A stretch of 64,000 bases of DNA from Streptosporangium saharense. Its GTDB lineage: Bacteria > Actinomycetota > Actinomycetes > Streptosporangiales > Streptosporangiaceae. The stretch lies in assembly GCF_014203715.1 (NCBI RefSeq), contig NZ_JACHJP010000009.1:62001-126000 (forward strand). Direction: 5' to 3'. Every line of letters starts with the position of its first letter. Position 1 is the first letter of the stretch. The position numbers and the translations under genes are program-made. The notes beneath the pieces were generated by a model. That model saw only the letters and a list, made by a program, of their open reading frames with translations, did no database searches and was not told where the DNA came from. This document shows positions 28,792 to 37,506 of this stretch, piece after piece.

Positions 28792-29761
28792 GGCGAATCC
28801 TCGGGTCGAGCACCGCGTAGAGCAGGTCCGCGATGAGGTTGAACAGGATGACGATCAGCGAGACGACCAGCAGCCAGCCCATCACCGCGTAGACGTCGCG
28901 TTCGCGGACCGCGGTGAGCAGGAAGGAGCCCATCCCGCGCCACTGGAAGACGGTCTCGGTGACGACGGCGCCGGAGAACAGCACCGCCAGGTCCAGCCCG
29001 ACCACCGTGGTCAGCGGGATCAGCGCGGTGCGCAGCGCGTGCCGTACCAGAACGGTGCGGCGGCCGAGCCCCTTGGCGCGGGCGAGCCGCACGTAGTCGC
29101 TCTGCAGCACCTCGATGATCGAGGAACGGACGTAGCGGCTCCACGGCGCGAACGCGGTCATGGCCAGCACGATCGTCGGCAGCACCAGGTGGCCGAGCAC
29201 GTCCCTGACCGTGTCCGCGAACCCGGTCGGGGCGGGGATGGAGCTGTCGCCGACCGTGTAGAACAGGCTGACGCCGACGGCGTCGTTGACGTCGATCGCC
29301 TGCTGCTTGAGCAGGATCGCCAGCCAGAAGGCCGGCATGGACAGCATCAGGAAACCGAGGAAGGTGAAGCCGTAGTCGATGACGGAGTAGCGCCTGACCG
29401 CGCTGACCAGGCCGACCACCAGGGCCAGGAGCACCGCGACGATCATCGCGAACGCCACCAGGCGGACGCTGACCAGCACCCGCTGCCCGATCTCGTGGCC
29501 GATGTCGATCCGGCTGACCGACGGCCCCCAGTCACCGCGCACGATGCCGGAGAGCCAGTGCCAGTAGCGCAGGTGCAGCGGCTCGTCCAGGCGCAGCCGG
29601 TGGGTCTCCGCCGCCAGGACGGCCGGGGAGACCGGGGGCTGCTTGGCCTTGAGATCGCCGAGCGGGTCGCCCGCGGCGCTCACCATCAGGAACGTGGCGA
29701 ACGATCCGACGATCACCACGGGGACGGTGTGCAGGAGCCGCCTCACGATGTAGGCGAACAA
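28784..29761 (-). CDS. ABC importer permease, DppB type, TTG start
   Basis: This 325-aa permease has the DppB layout, including RLDEPLHLRYWHWLSGIVRG, GDWGPSV and the EAA loop DYVRLARAKGLGRRTVLVRH. I chose TTG 29761 because GAGGAG lies 8 nt upstream and the protein then begins FAYIVRRLLHTVPV, the normal family start. A GTG-type start at 29800 would add 13 unlikely residues. Confidence 0.92.
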   Translation of the reverse strand: MFAYIVRRLLHTVPVVIVGSFATFLMVSAAGDPLGDLKAKQPPVSPAVLAAETHRLRLDEPLHLRYWHWLSGIVRGDWGPSVSRIDIGHEIGQRVLVSVRLVAFAMIVAVLLALVVGLVSAVRRYSVIDYGFTFLGFLMLSMPAFWLAILLKQQAIDVNDAVGVSLFYTVGDSSIPAPTGFADTVRDVLGHLVLPTIVLAMTAFAPWSRYVRSSIIEVLQSDYVRLARAKGLGRRTVLVRHALRTALIPLTTVVGLDLAVLFSGAVVTETVFQWRGMGSFLLTAVRERDVYAVMGWLLVVSLIVILFNLIADLLYAVLDPRIRLA

Positions 29762-29818
29762 TGGACACGCTCCTCGCGTAGGCCGGTGGGTGACCCGCAC
29801 CGGCGATCTCGACAGGGA

Positions 29819-31558
29819 CTAGCGGATGCCCCACTCGCCGCCGTTGTACGGCGGGCCGAAGTAGGTGCCGTTCGCCCGGACGTTGACCAGGTTCGACTTG
29901 TAGGCGAGCAGGTCGGGCTGCTGGTACATCGGCAGGATGTAGCCGTCCTCGCTGAGCTGCCTGTCGACCCCGTTGAGGAGTTCGGCGGACTCGGCGGGGT
30001 CGGTGGCGCTCAGCGCCTTCTTCAGCAGGTCGTCAACCTTGGCGCTGCTGTAGCCGCCGAAGTTGAGCCCGGCCTTCGTCATGAACGCCTGGGAGTACTG
30101 CGAGGCCAGGAACGTCTGGCCGACCCACGTCATCGCGAAGATGTCGAAGTCCTTGCCCGGCTGGTGGGTGACGGTCTCCCCGACCGAGTCGGTGCTCTGG
30201 ACGTTGACCGTGACGCCGATGGCCTTGGCGGAGGCCGCGAACAGCTCGCTGATCGTCTGCAGGATCTGGTCGTTGGCCAGGTAGCGCATCGTGATCGGCG
30301 GAACCGGCGTCCCCTTGGGATCGATGAGCCTGCCCGCGTCGATCTTGTACCCGGCGCCGGTCAGCAGCGCGGTCGCCTTGGCCACGTCACCGGAGCCCTG
30401 GTCGCCCAGGTTGTCCTGGTAGGCGGGGGTCTGCTGGGGCACGTAGATCCGGTTGCGCAGCGGAACCGCCTCGGGGTCGAACTGGCCGACCGTCTTGGAG
30501 ATGGCCTGCTTGACGTCCATCGCGGTGAACAGCGCCTTGCGCAGCACCGGGTCCTGCATGACCGGGTTGTTGAGGTTCGGCAGCAGCATCTGCTTACGCA
30601 GGCCACGGACGAGCTGGTAGTTCACCCCCTTCAGGGCCTGCACGTTCCTGAGCAGGTCGACCTGCGGCTGCGGGTTGATGATCTGCACCTCGTTGTTCCG
30701 CAGCGCCGGGACCTCCTGCGTGGTGTCAGTGATCACCCGGAAGATCAGGCTGTCGAGGGTGACCGGCTTGCCGTACCACTTGGGATTGGGGACCAGCGTC
30801 GCGGCCTGGTTGCTCTGCCAGGACTTGAACATGAACGGCCCGCCGGACCAGTCGGGGAAGGAGGTCTTGTAGCGGAAGCCCTCGTTGAAGGAGGCGGCGA
30901 GCCCGTCGGGGGTGCCGTCGTCACCGAGCTTCTTGGCCACGTGCGCGGGCAGCAGCGGACTGAACATCGACTGCCAGTCGCCGAACGGCTTGCTCAGCGT
31001 CACGGTGACCGTCTTGCCGCCGTCGGAGGCGACAAGCGACTTGACGCTGTCGTACCCCATGGTCGAGGCGACCTCGCACTTCGGGCAGACCCGCGGGTCC
31101 GAGGCCCGCCAGACGTACTCGAAGTCGGCCGCCGAGATCGGCGTGCCGTCGGACCAGACCGCCTTGGGGGAGATCTTGTAGACGAGCACCTGGGGGGACG
31201 TGCTGGTCTGCTCCGCGCTGAGGAGGAGGTCCTTGTTCATCTCGACGGTCTTCAGGTCGGGCGCCGAGAAGAAGGTCGAGGGGTCGTAGACATCGGCGAC
31301 GAGCTGGGTCGCCACGCCGATGTCGGCGCCGAGCGGGTTCCAGTTGAGGATGTTGCGTTCCAGGACGTAGGTGATCGAGCCACCCTTGCCCGCGGTTCCC
31401 GAGTTGACGGTGTTGGCGTCCCCCTTGACGAGGGTCGCGCCCGAGCCCCCTGCCTCTGCCTGGTTCTCTCCGTTGCCCGCTCCCGCGGAACAGGCGCTCA
31501 CGAGGAGGGCCGCGAGGGCGGCGGCCACCAAAGGACCGTAACGATTTCGACGGTTCAT
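29819..31558 (-). CDS. ABC importer substrate-binding lipoprotein, SBP family 5
   Basis: This 579-aa family 5 solute-binding protein has a lipobox (LVSAC) after a short hydrophobic signal and then a Gly/Glu/Asn-rich tether. It shares family blocks such as GSITYVLERNILNWNPLG and VWSDGTPISAADFEYVW. Cys residues in DPRVCPKCEV may form a disulfide. ATG 31558 has GGGAG about 8 nt upstream. It is first in the five-gene minus-strand operon and diverges from the deacylase operon. Ligand unknown, probably a peptide or an acylated amino acid. Confidence 0.92.
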   Translation of the reverse strand: MNRRNRYGPLVAAALAALLVSACSAGAGNGENQAEAGGSGATLVKGDANTVNSGTAGKGGSITYVLERNILNWNPLGADIGVATQLVADVYDPSTFFSAPDLKTVEMNKDLLLSAEQTSTSPQVLVYKISPKAVWSDGTPISAADFEYVWRASDPRVCPKCEVASTMGYDSVKSLVASDGGKTVTVTLSKPFGDWQSMFSPLLPAHVAKKLGDDGTPDGLAASFNEGFRYKTSFPDWSGGPFMFKSWQSNQAATLVPNPKWYGKPVTLDSLIFRVITDTTQEVPALRNNEVQIINPQPQVDLLRNVQALKGVNYQLVRGLRKQMLLPNLNNPVMQDPVLRKALFTAMDVKQAISKTVGQFDPEAVPLRNRIYVPQQTPAYQDNLGDQGSGDVAKATALLTGAGYKIDAGRLIDPKGTPVPPITMRYLANDQILQTISELFAASAKAIGVTVNVQSTDSVGETVTHQPGKDFDIFAMTWVGQTFLASQYSQAFMTKAGLNFGGYSSAKVDDLLKKALSATDPAESAELLNGVDRQLSEDGYILPMYQQPDLLAYKSNLVNVRANGTYFGPPYNGGEWGIR

Positions 31559-31941
31559 TTCTCTGCTCCCACAGGTCCGCCGCGGCGAGGAGACGCGCGA
31601 GTCGCGGTTCCCGGCGTGATCTGCCGCGGAACCGCTGCCTGCCCCGCCGCGGTCAACCAAGTGAACGGGAACCCCCGGGAAACGGGCAAGCGCGGGAATC
31701 TGCACCGTCTCTTTTAGCTCTGCTAATGGGCTGTGACATTTCCGTGACCGGTCCCGCTCTTTTAGCGGACGTTAACTGATCGCTTTCGAAAACGTTTCTT
31801 GTGTGCTCTCAGGGCCTTTTGGCAGACTCGGCGGCCAGCGACGGGACGTCTTCCCGTGGCCGATCTGTCCGCCCCCCGACACGCCGGTACGCGTCTCCCG
31901 AAGGGGGCGGGGTGTGTCGTCCACAGTGAGGAGAACCGCCC
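31559..31941. promoter_or_regulatory. Divergent control region between the Opp and deacylase operons
   Basis: No gene fits in these 383 bases. CTCTTTTAGC occurs at 31709-31718 and again at 31757-31766 (48 bp apart); the second copy lies in a small inverted repeat CCGCTcttttAGCGG. AAACGTTT near 31790 is a perfect 8-bp palindrome in A/T-rich DNA, of the kind bound by LacI-type regulators. The LysR gene at 34915 is a candidate regulator of this region. Confidence 0.5.
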
Positions 31942-32895
31942 ATGGAACCGAGCGGTCAGACGCTCAAGGACGCGATCACCTGGGAGGAGCACCGCATCCC
32001 CTCGTCGATCGCGCACGGCACCGTACCCGTCCGTGTCGGCCGGGTCGGTGACGGGGGGCCGGTCGGCCTCCTGGTCGCGAGCGTCCACGGCGACGAGGGC
32101 CCGTGGGGGACCCTCGCCGTCAACCGGCTGCTCGCCGAGACGCCGCTGGCCGACCTGCGGGGCACGCTCAGGGTCGTCCCCGTCGCCCACCCGCTGGCCA
32201 CCGAGGCCGACGCCAGGCAGACCCACCTGGACCTGCTCGACCTCAACAACGCCTTCCCCGGGGACCCGGGCGGCAGCCACACCCAGCGGCTGGCCGCCGT
32301 ACTGGCCGAACATGCCGTGGACGGGGCCGACGTGGTCCTCGACGTGCACGGCGGCGGGAGCTGGAACATCAACTGCTTCGCCTACCGCTTCCCCGGCAGC
32401 CACGACCTGGCCGAATGGGCCGGGACGCCGCTGATTCTCGACGGCCCCGACCGGCCGACCAGCCTCACCGGCTACGCCCGCCAGGGCGGGGCCAAGGGCG
32501 TGTGGATCGAGATGGGCGGCAGGGGAGAGCACGAGGACACCCGCACCGCCGCCGTCACCGCGGGCCTGCGGTACGCGCTCGGCAAGGCGGGCGTGCTGAC
32601 CGAGACCGGCACCACCCCCGTCCCGGGGGTCGTCGGCCACGACAAGACACCGCTGAGCACCGGCGCCCCCGGCATCTACCACCCCGCCCTGCGGGAGGCC
32701 GCCCTGGGCACGGTCGTCCCCGAGGGAACGGTCATCGGCAGGCTGCTCGACCCGGTCACCAGCGAGGTCGTCGAGACCTACCGGGCGCCCTTCGCGCGGA
32801 CCGTCCTGGCGCTGCTGCGCCCCACCCTGGCCCGGATCGAGGGGGCGGGCCAGGTCGTGGCGATGGTCGCGAGCCTGCCGGAGGGGGAGGCGTGA
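31942..32895 (+). CDS. Zinc deacylase/carboxypeptidase, AstE/AspA (M14-related) family
   Basis: This 317-aa protein carries HGDE (about residues 50-53) and DVHG (about 134-137), the HxxE and distal His zinc ligands of the succinylglutamate desuccinylase/aspartoacylase group. These enzymes cleave an N-acyl group from an amino acid or trim a C-terminal residue. GAGGAG precedes ATG 31942. The stop overlaps the first SDR gene. With a peptide-type importer diverging upstream, an acylated amino-acid-like substrate is reasonable. DoeB, which deacetylates an ectoine intermediate, is in this family, but no other ectoine gene is seen. Confidence 0.85.
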   Translation: MEPSGQTLKDAITWEEHRIPSSIAHGTVPVRVGRVGDGGPVGLLVASVHGDEGPWGTLAVNRLLAETPLADLRGTLRVVPVAHPLATEADARQTHLDLLDLNNAFPGDPGGSHTQRLAAVLAEHAVDGADVVLDVHGGGSWNINCFAYRFPGSHDLAEWAGTPLILDGPDRPTSLTGYARQGGAKGVWIEMGGRGEHEDTRTAAVTAGLRYALGKAGVLTETGTTPVPGVVGHDKTPLSTGAPGIYHPALREAALGTVVPEGTVIGRLLDPVTSEVVETYRAPFARTVLALLRPTLARIEGAGQVVAMVASLPEGEA

Positions 32896-33659
32896 TGATC
32901 GAATTGACGGGAAGACACGCCGTCGTCGCGGGCAACGCCGAGGCGCTCGGCTATCCCATCGCCGAGGCCCTGCTCGCCGAGGGCATGACGGTCACCGTGA
33001 TCGACGACGACGGGGACGCCCTCGACGCCTGGGCACGTCGGGTGCGCGAGGACGGGGCGGACGGGGCCACGGTGCACACCGAGGTCACCGACTTCGCCGA
33101 CACGGCCGCCACGGGTGAGGCGGGACGGCGGGCGATCGCCCGGTTCGGCGCGCCGAGGTTCCTCGCCTACAACGCGGCGGTCTTCCGCGAGACGCCGCTG
33201 CTCGACCTGACCGAGGAGGCCTTCGCCGCCGAGTGCGACGGCATCCTGCACGGGGCCTTCGCCCTGTCGAAGGCCGTCTGGCCCGCCATGGTCGAGGCCC
33301 GCGACGGCAGTATCGCCTACGTCTCCTCCGGCTCCGCCCTGCGCGGCTTCGCGAACGAGGCAGCCTACGTGGCGGGCAAACACGGCCAGGAGGGGCTGAT
33401 GAAGGTCCTCGCCCTCGAAGGCAAGGACCACAACGTGGCCGTCAACACCATCACGACGGGCGCGCCGATCGACGGCCCGCTCGCCTACACCTACAGCGAC
33501 GCGATGCGCGCGGTCATGGTGCCGCCCGCCTCGCTGGCGCCCGCCTTCGCCTTCCTCGCGGGCATCGACGCCGACTTCGCCACCGGCCACCGCTTCGACG
33601 CCCACCAGATCTCCACGGCGATCCGTACGGCGGGTACCACGACCAGGGAGCAGAGATGA
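32895..33659 (+). CDS. SDR-fold protein with degenerate nucleotide-binding motif
   Basis: This 254-aa short-chain dehydrogenase/reductase has the catalytic Ser in YVSSGSAL and the YxxxK motif in AAYVAGK (about residues 158-162). The N-terminal glycine motif, normally TGxxxGxG, reads AGNAEALG, so NAD(P) binding may be altered or lost. It is clearly a tandem paralogue of the next gene: both share GKHGQEGLMKVLALEG and AGIDADFATGHRF. Start ATG 32895 overlaps the deacylase stop; GTG 32892 is an alternative. The two may form a heterodimer with only one competent cofactor site, which is speculation. Confidence 0.85.
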   Translation: MIELTGRHAVVAGNAEALGYPIAEALLAEGMTVTVIDDDGDALDAWARRVREDGADGATVHTEVTDFADTAATGEAGRRAIARFGAPRFLAYNAAVFRETPLLDLTEEAFAAECDGILHGAFALSKAVWPAMVEARDGSIAYVSSGSALRGFANEAAYVAGKHGQEGLMKVLALEGKDHNVAVNTITTGAPIDGPLAYTYSDAMRAVMVPPASLAPAFAFLAGIDADFATGHRFDAHQISTAIRTAGTTTREQR

Positions 33660-34408
33660 TCGACGTCAACGGCCAGGTGGCCTTCCTCACCGGGGCTGCC
33701 GAGGGGCTCGGCAGGACCGTGGCCACGGAGCTGGCGGCGGCCGGGATGCGCCTCGCCCTGATGGACGTCCAGGCCGAGAAGCTGGAGCGCGCGACCCGGG
33801 AGCTGCGCGAGGGTGGCGCCGAGGTGCTGCCCATCGTGGTGGACCTGGCCGACGCCGACGCCACCCGGCGCGCCGCCGAGGAGGCCCTCGACCACTACGG
33901 CACCCCGCGCGCCCTGATCCACAACGCGGCCCTGCTGCGCGAGGTCTCGATGCTCGACGTCACCTTCGAGAACTGGCGCAGGGAGACCGACATCATCCTG
34001 CAGGCCGCCTTCGTGCTGTCCAAGGCCGTCTGGCCGGGCATGACCGAGGCCCGCAGCGGCAGCATCGTCTACGTCTCCTCGGGCTCGGCCCTCGGCGGAT
34101 TCGTCAAGGAGACCGCCTACACCCCCGGCAAACACGGCCAGGAAGGACTGATGAAGGTCCTCGCCCTGGAGGGCAGGCCGTACAACGTGGCCGTCAACAC
34201 CATCTCCACCGGACGGCCCATCGACACCCCGATGTCCGACTCGCACTACACCGACGAGATGCGGATCGGCATCGTCCCGCCCTCGACGCTCGCCCCGGCC
34301 TTCGCCTTCCTCGCGGGCATCGACGCCGACTTCGCCACCGGCCACCGCTTCAACGCCTACCAGGTGTCCGAGGCGATCCGGGTGGCCAGACAGCGGGCGG
34401 GCCGGTGA
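33656..34408 (+). CDS. Short-chain dehydrogenase/reductase
   Basis: This 250-aa SDR has intact hallmarks: FLTGAAEGLG for cofactor, NAA in LIHNAALL, Ser in VYVSSGSAL and YTPGK for the catalytic Tyr-Lys pair. The Asp at the end of the second strand (LALMDVQAE) favours NAD over NADP. The start overlaps the previous stop (ATGA). It likely oxidises or reduces an intermediate produced by the deacylase. Confidence 0.9.
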   Translation: MIDVNGQVAFLTGAAEGLGRTVATELAAAGMRLALMDVQAEKLERATRELREGGAEVLPIVVDLADADATRRAAEEALDHYGTPRALIHNAALLREVSMLDVTFENWRRETDIILQAAFVLSKAVWPGMTEARSGSIVYVSSGSALGGFVKETAYTPGKHGQEGLMKVLALEGRPYNVAVNTISTGRPIDTPMSDSHYTDEMRIGIVPPSTLAPAFAFLAGIDADFATGHRFNAYQVSEAIRVARQRAGR

Positions 34409-34854
34409 GCGCGCCGATCGGCACGGACCGGGCGCCCTCCCCGGCCGGGCACTACGCCCAGGCCGTACGGGCGGGCGACTTCGTCTACGTCTCCGGCCAG
34501 GTGCCGCGCACCCCCGACGGCGGCTACACCCCCGCCGACGTGGCCGCCGAGACCCGGCTGACCCTGGGCAACCTGGCCGCCATCGCCGAGGCGGCCGGCG
34601 GCGGCCTCGGGGACGTGGTCAAGGTCACCGCCTACCTGACGCGGCAGGAGTACTTCGGTGAGTTCAACACGGCCTACGCCGAGTACTTCGGCGAGCACCG
34701 CCCGGCCCGCACCACGGTGGTCGCCGGGCTGCGCGAGGTGAAGGTCGAGGTGGACGCGGTCCTCCACCTGCCCGTTCTGCCCGTTTTGCCCGCCGACGGC
34801 TCTCGACCACCCGGAGGCCATCGCTGTAAGCTGCCGGACGAGCACGAGCCGTAG
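34405..34854 (+). CDS. RidA/YjgF-family protein
   Basis: This 149-aa Rid-family protein has YVSGQVPRTPDG and ARTTVVAGLREVKVEVDAV, the pattern containing the Arg that binds 2-imino acid intermediates in active RidA. The family hydrolyses enamines/imines to ketoacids. It ends in a Pro-rich tail of about 28 residues absent from typical ~130-aa members. GTG 34405 overlaps the SDR stop, giving a four-gene overlapping operon. Confidence 0.9.
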   Translation: MSAPIGTDRAPSPAGHYAQAVRAGDFVYVSGQVPRTPDGGYTPADVAAETRLTLGNLAAIAEAAGGGLGDVVKVTAYLTRQEYFGEFNTAYAEYFGEHRPARTTVVAGLREVKVEVDAVLHLPVLPVLPADGSRPPGGHRCKLPDEHEP

Positions 34855-34914
34855 GGCCACGGCGTGTCCTGCGGGTCGCGTCCCGTGGATCGCGGCGGGA
34901 ACGAGGTGACATCC

Positions 34915-35826
34915 GTGACCAACCTGAGCCTCGCCGGCCTCCGCGCCATCGACGCCCTGGCGACCCACGGGTCCGTAACCGCCGCGGCGAGCGCCCTCGG
35001 TTACACCCCCTCGGCCATCTCCCAGCAGATCGCGCGCCTCGAACGCGACGTGCACCAGGTCCTCATCGACCGCCAGGGACGGCGGATGACCCTGACGGTC
35101 GCCGGGCGCATCCTCGCCGAGGCGGCCAGCCGCGTCGTCATCGAGCTGGAGAGCATGAACGCCGAGCTGCAGGCGCAGACGGAGACGGTCACCGGGCCGC
35201 TGCGCATCGCGGCCTTCCCCACCGCGGCGCGGGGGGTGATTCCGGCGGCGATGCGGGAGCTCGGGCAGACCTGGCCCTCCCTTGAGCTGCAGCTCGTCGA
35301 GGTCGACTCCCACCGGGCTGTCGAGTTCGTCGCCAGGGGCACCGTCGATCTCGCCGTGGCCCACGACTGGCAGGCGATGCCGCTCGAACTGTCCGAGGGG
35401 CTGCACTGCCGCCACCTGGGCGACGACGTCTCCGACGTGCTCGTCTTCCACACCCACCCGCTCGCCTCCCGCGCCTCGGTCGAGTTCGACGACCTGCGGG
35501 AGGAGAGCTGGCTCTACGAGCCGGGCTCGGTCGCCCACGACTTCCTGCTCAACGCCTACCGCGACTCGCCGGGCCAGGCCCGCTTCACCCACATGGTCAG
35601 CGAGTACGCCAGCCAGATCGAGATGGTCGGCGCGGGCCTCGGCGTGGCCCTGGTCCCCAGGATGGGCCGGGGCCCGCTGCCCGCGACCGTCCGCGCCCTC
35701 CCGGTCAGCTCGGCCCCGCTACGCCGGATCTACGGCGTGTGGCGAACCCCCACGGGCCGCCGCCCCGCCCTCACCGCCGCCCTGGGCGTCCTCGAATCGG
35801 TCTGCGTACGGCTTGAGCAGCACTGA
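34915..35826 (+). CDS. LysR-family transcriptional regulator
   Basis: This 303-aa regulator has an N-terminal winged helix (LRAIDALATHGSVTAAASAL followed by SAISQQIARLE) and a LysR-type effector domain with GPLRIAAFPTAARGVIP and LGVALVPRMG. GTG 34915 is chosen because GAGGT lies 6 nt upstream; GTG 34906 is possible. It sits 60 bp after the RidA gene on the same strand and is the most likely regulator of the deacylase-SDR operon, and perhaps of the divergent Opp operon. Confidence 0.9.
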   Translation: MTNLSLAGLRAIDALATHGSVTAAASALGYTPSAISQQIARLERDVHQVLIDRQGRRMTLTVAGRILAEAASRVVIELESMNAELQAQTETVTGPLRIAAFPTAARGVIPAAMRELGQTWPSLELQLVEVDSHRAVEFVARGTVDLAVAHDWQAMPLELSEGLHCRHLGDDVSDVLVFHTHPLASRASVEFDDLREESWLYEPGSVAHDFLLNAYRDSPGQARFTHMVSEYASQIEMVGAGLGVALVPRMGRGPLPATVRALPVSSAPLRRIYGVWRTPTGRRPALTAALGVLESVCVRLEQH

Positions 35827-35834
35827 TCCGTCCG

Positions 35835-36443
35835 TCATGCCGGTGCCAGGTAGGTGGACTCCTCCAGCAGGCGCGGTGTCATCGTGATCCCGGTGAGGCG
35901 CTCGGCCAGGAGGAACGCCGGTCCTTGGTGGGGGTCGATGATCGGATAGACGGGGGAGTCGATCCGCTCCAGGATCTCCGCGAGTTCGTCCGGCGTCTCC
36001 TCCGAGTAGCTCTCATGGGGCCCGAACATGAACTGGATCCTCCCGTCCTTGATCCCGTGGGAATAGCCTTCCTGGTACACGTATGCGAACCGGATCCTTC
36101 CATCGTCGATCCAGTGGAAGTAGTCCATGCCGTCGACGTCGAGATAGAAGTGGGAGACGAGGCGGGTGCCCGCCGACAGCGGCATGATGATCTCTTCGGT
36201 GACGCCGAGCAGGCCGTTGGCCTCGACGAGGAGCGCCCAGTCTCCAACGGCGACGGCACCGAAGGTCCGCCGCTGGATCAGCTCGTCGAGCGTCACGTGA
36301 GAGCGGTTCTCAACCTGGACGCCGAGCCGGGTCATCAGTTCCTCGGGCGTCAGGCCACGGACGTAGGTGAAGCAGTAGGCGTCCGCCAGGTCGGGGAAAC
36401 GCTCGGGGGAGAACCAGGAGTAGTCGTCAAAGGGCGCGATCAT
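35835..36443 (-). CDS. DUF6461-like protein
   Basis: This 202-aa protein starts with WFSPERFPDLADAYCFTYVRGLTPEEL..., which I recognise as the pattern of the actinobacterial DUF6461 group; function is unknown. It is acidic and rich in aromatics (DVDGMDYFHWIDDGRIRFAYV), without signal or membrane segment. Codon use is less GC-biased than its neighbours, which hints at recent transfer. ATG 36443 lacks a good ribosome-binding site. Confidence 0.7.
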   Translation of the reverse strand: MIAPFDDYSWFSPERFPDLADAYCFTYVRGLTPEELMTRLGVQVENRSHVTLDELIQRRTFGAVAVGDWALLVEANGLLGVTEEIIMPLSAGTRLVSHFYLDVDGMDYFHWIDDGRIRFAYVYQEGYSHGIKDGRIQFMFGPHESYSEETPDELAEILERIDSPVYPIIDPHQGPAFLLAERLTGITMTPRLLEESTYLAPA

Positions 36444-36522
36444 CCCGCCATGTTCGCGGTATCCACCGACAGAACAGGAGCCGTTCCATCCTGGCGCCGT
36501 ACCGCGTCTCACCCGGGGTTCG

Positions 36523-37425
36523 TCACCGGGCGGGCAGCGGGGAGTCAGGGCCGAGGAGCCAGTGTTCGACGGCCGCGCTCATCTGCGCGCCCGCTTCGAG
36601 GGCGGCGGCCTTGGCGGCGACCGGGTTGGTGTTCTTCGCCTGGCCGAGGATCACCCCGAGCACCAGGCGGCCCCGGACCCGGGAGGCCCAGACCAGGTTG
36701 CCGCCCGCGGCGGTGCCCGAGCCGGTCTTGACGCCGATGACGCCGTGCCTGTTCAACAGCGTGTTCGTGTTGGCCAGCGTGCGCGTGTCGTCGGGGACCG
36801 CGGTCTCGGTCCGCGCGACCACCGCGCGGAAGACCGGGTCGCGCATCGCCTCCCTGGCTAGCCTGAGCTGGTCGGGGGCCGTGCTGACCGTGCTGTCCTC
36901 GTTGCCGCTGGCGCCGGTGTACTTCGTGGCCGTCATGCCCAGGCGGTGGGCCGTGGCGTTCATCCGGCCGACGAAACGCTCCTGGGAGCCGGAGTCCCAG
37001 CGGGCCAGGAGGCGGGCGACGTTGTTGCCGGAGGGCACGAGCATCAGTTCGAGCATGCGGCGCAGCCGTACCCGGCGGCCCTCCCTGAGCGGGACCGTCG
37101 ACTCCTGCGGCAGGTAGGACTCGTTGGCGGCGGTGTGGTCGACCGTGACCAGCGGGCCGTCCTCGCCGGGCCTGAGCGGGTGGCGGCGCAGGATCACGTA
37201 GGCGGTCATCACCTTCGTCACGCTGGCGATGGGCACCGGCCGCCGCTCGCCGCTGACGCCCAGGCTGCCCACCCCCTCGACCGTGACCGCGGCCTGACCC
37301 TCGGCGGGCCACGGCAGCGGCGCGCCGGAGAACACGGCTCCGGACACGGACGGTACGGCCCCGCAGCCGCTCAGCAGGCCGGTCAGCAGGACGAACGCCA
37401 GGAGATAAGCCAGGACATATCGCAT
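36523..37425 (-). CDS. Serine D,D-carboxypeptidase lipoprotein (S11, PBP5-like)
   Basis: This 300-aa penicillin-binding-fold enzyme has all three active-site motifs: S68-V-T-K71, S131-G-N133 and K232-T-G234. A signal sequence ends in a lipobox (LLSGC, Cys21), so it should be anchored outside the membrane, where it would trim the terminal D-Ala of peptidoglycan stems. It lacks the C-terminal amphipathic anchor of classic PBP5. No clear Shine-Dalgarno precedes ATG 37425. It lies 81 bp downstream of the histidine kinase gene and probably belongs to that operon. Confidence 0.92.
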   Translation of the reverse strand: MRYVLAYLLAFVLLTGLLSGCGAVPSVSGAVFSGAPLPWPAEGQAAVTVEGVGSLGVSGERRPVPIASVTKVMTAYVILRRHPLRPGEDGPLVTVDHTAANESYLPQESTVPLREGRRVRLRRMLELMLVPSGNNVARLLARWDSGSQERFVGRMNATAHRLGMTATKYTGASGNEDSTVSTAPDQLRLAREAMRDPVFRAVVARTETAVPDDTRTLANTNTLLNRHGVIGVKTGSGTAAGGNLVWASRVRGRLVLGVILGQAKNTNPVAAKAAALEAGAQMSAAVEHWLLGPDSPLPAR

Positions 37426-37506
37426 ACGGCAAACGTTGTTCCGCTGATATGTCCGGTCCGTCGCCGCCGTGTCACCGCCGTGGCTTAATCGTGTATCAGC
37501 CGTGTA

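Noticed and set aside
28649-31717. Plus-strand ORF of 1022 codons opposite the Opp genes
   Set aside because: Arg/Gly/Asp-rich composition typical of an antisense shadow; the minus strand carries clear permease and binding-protein genes.
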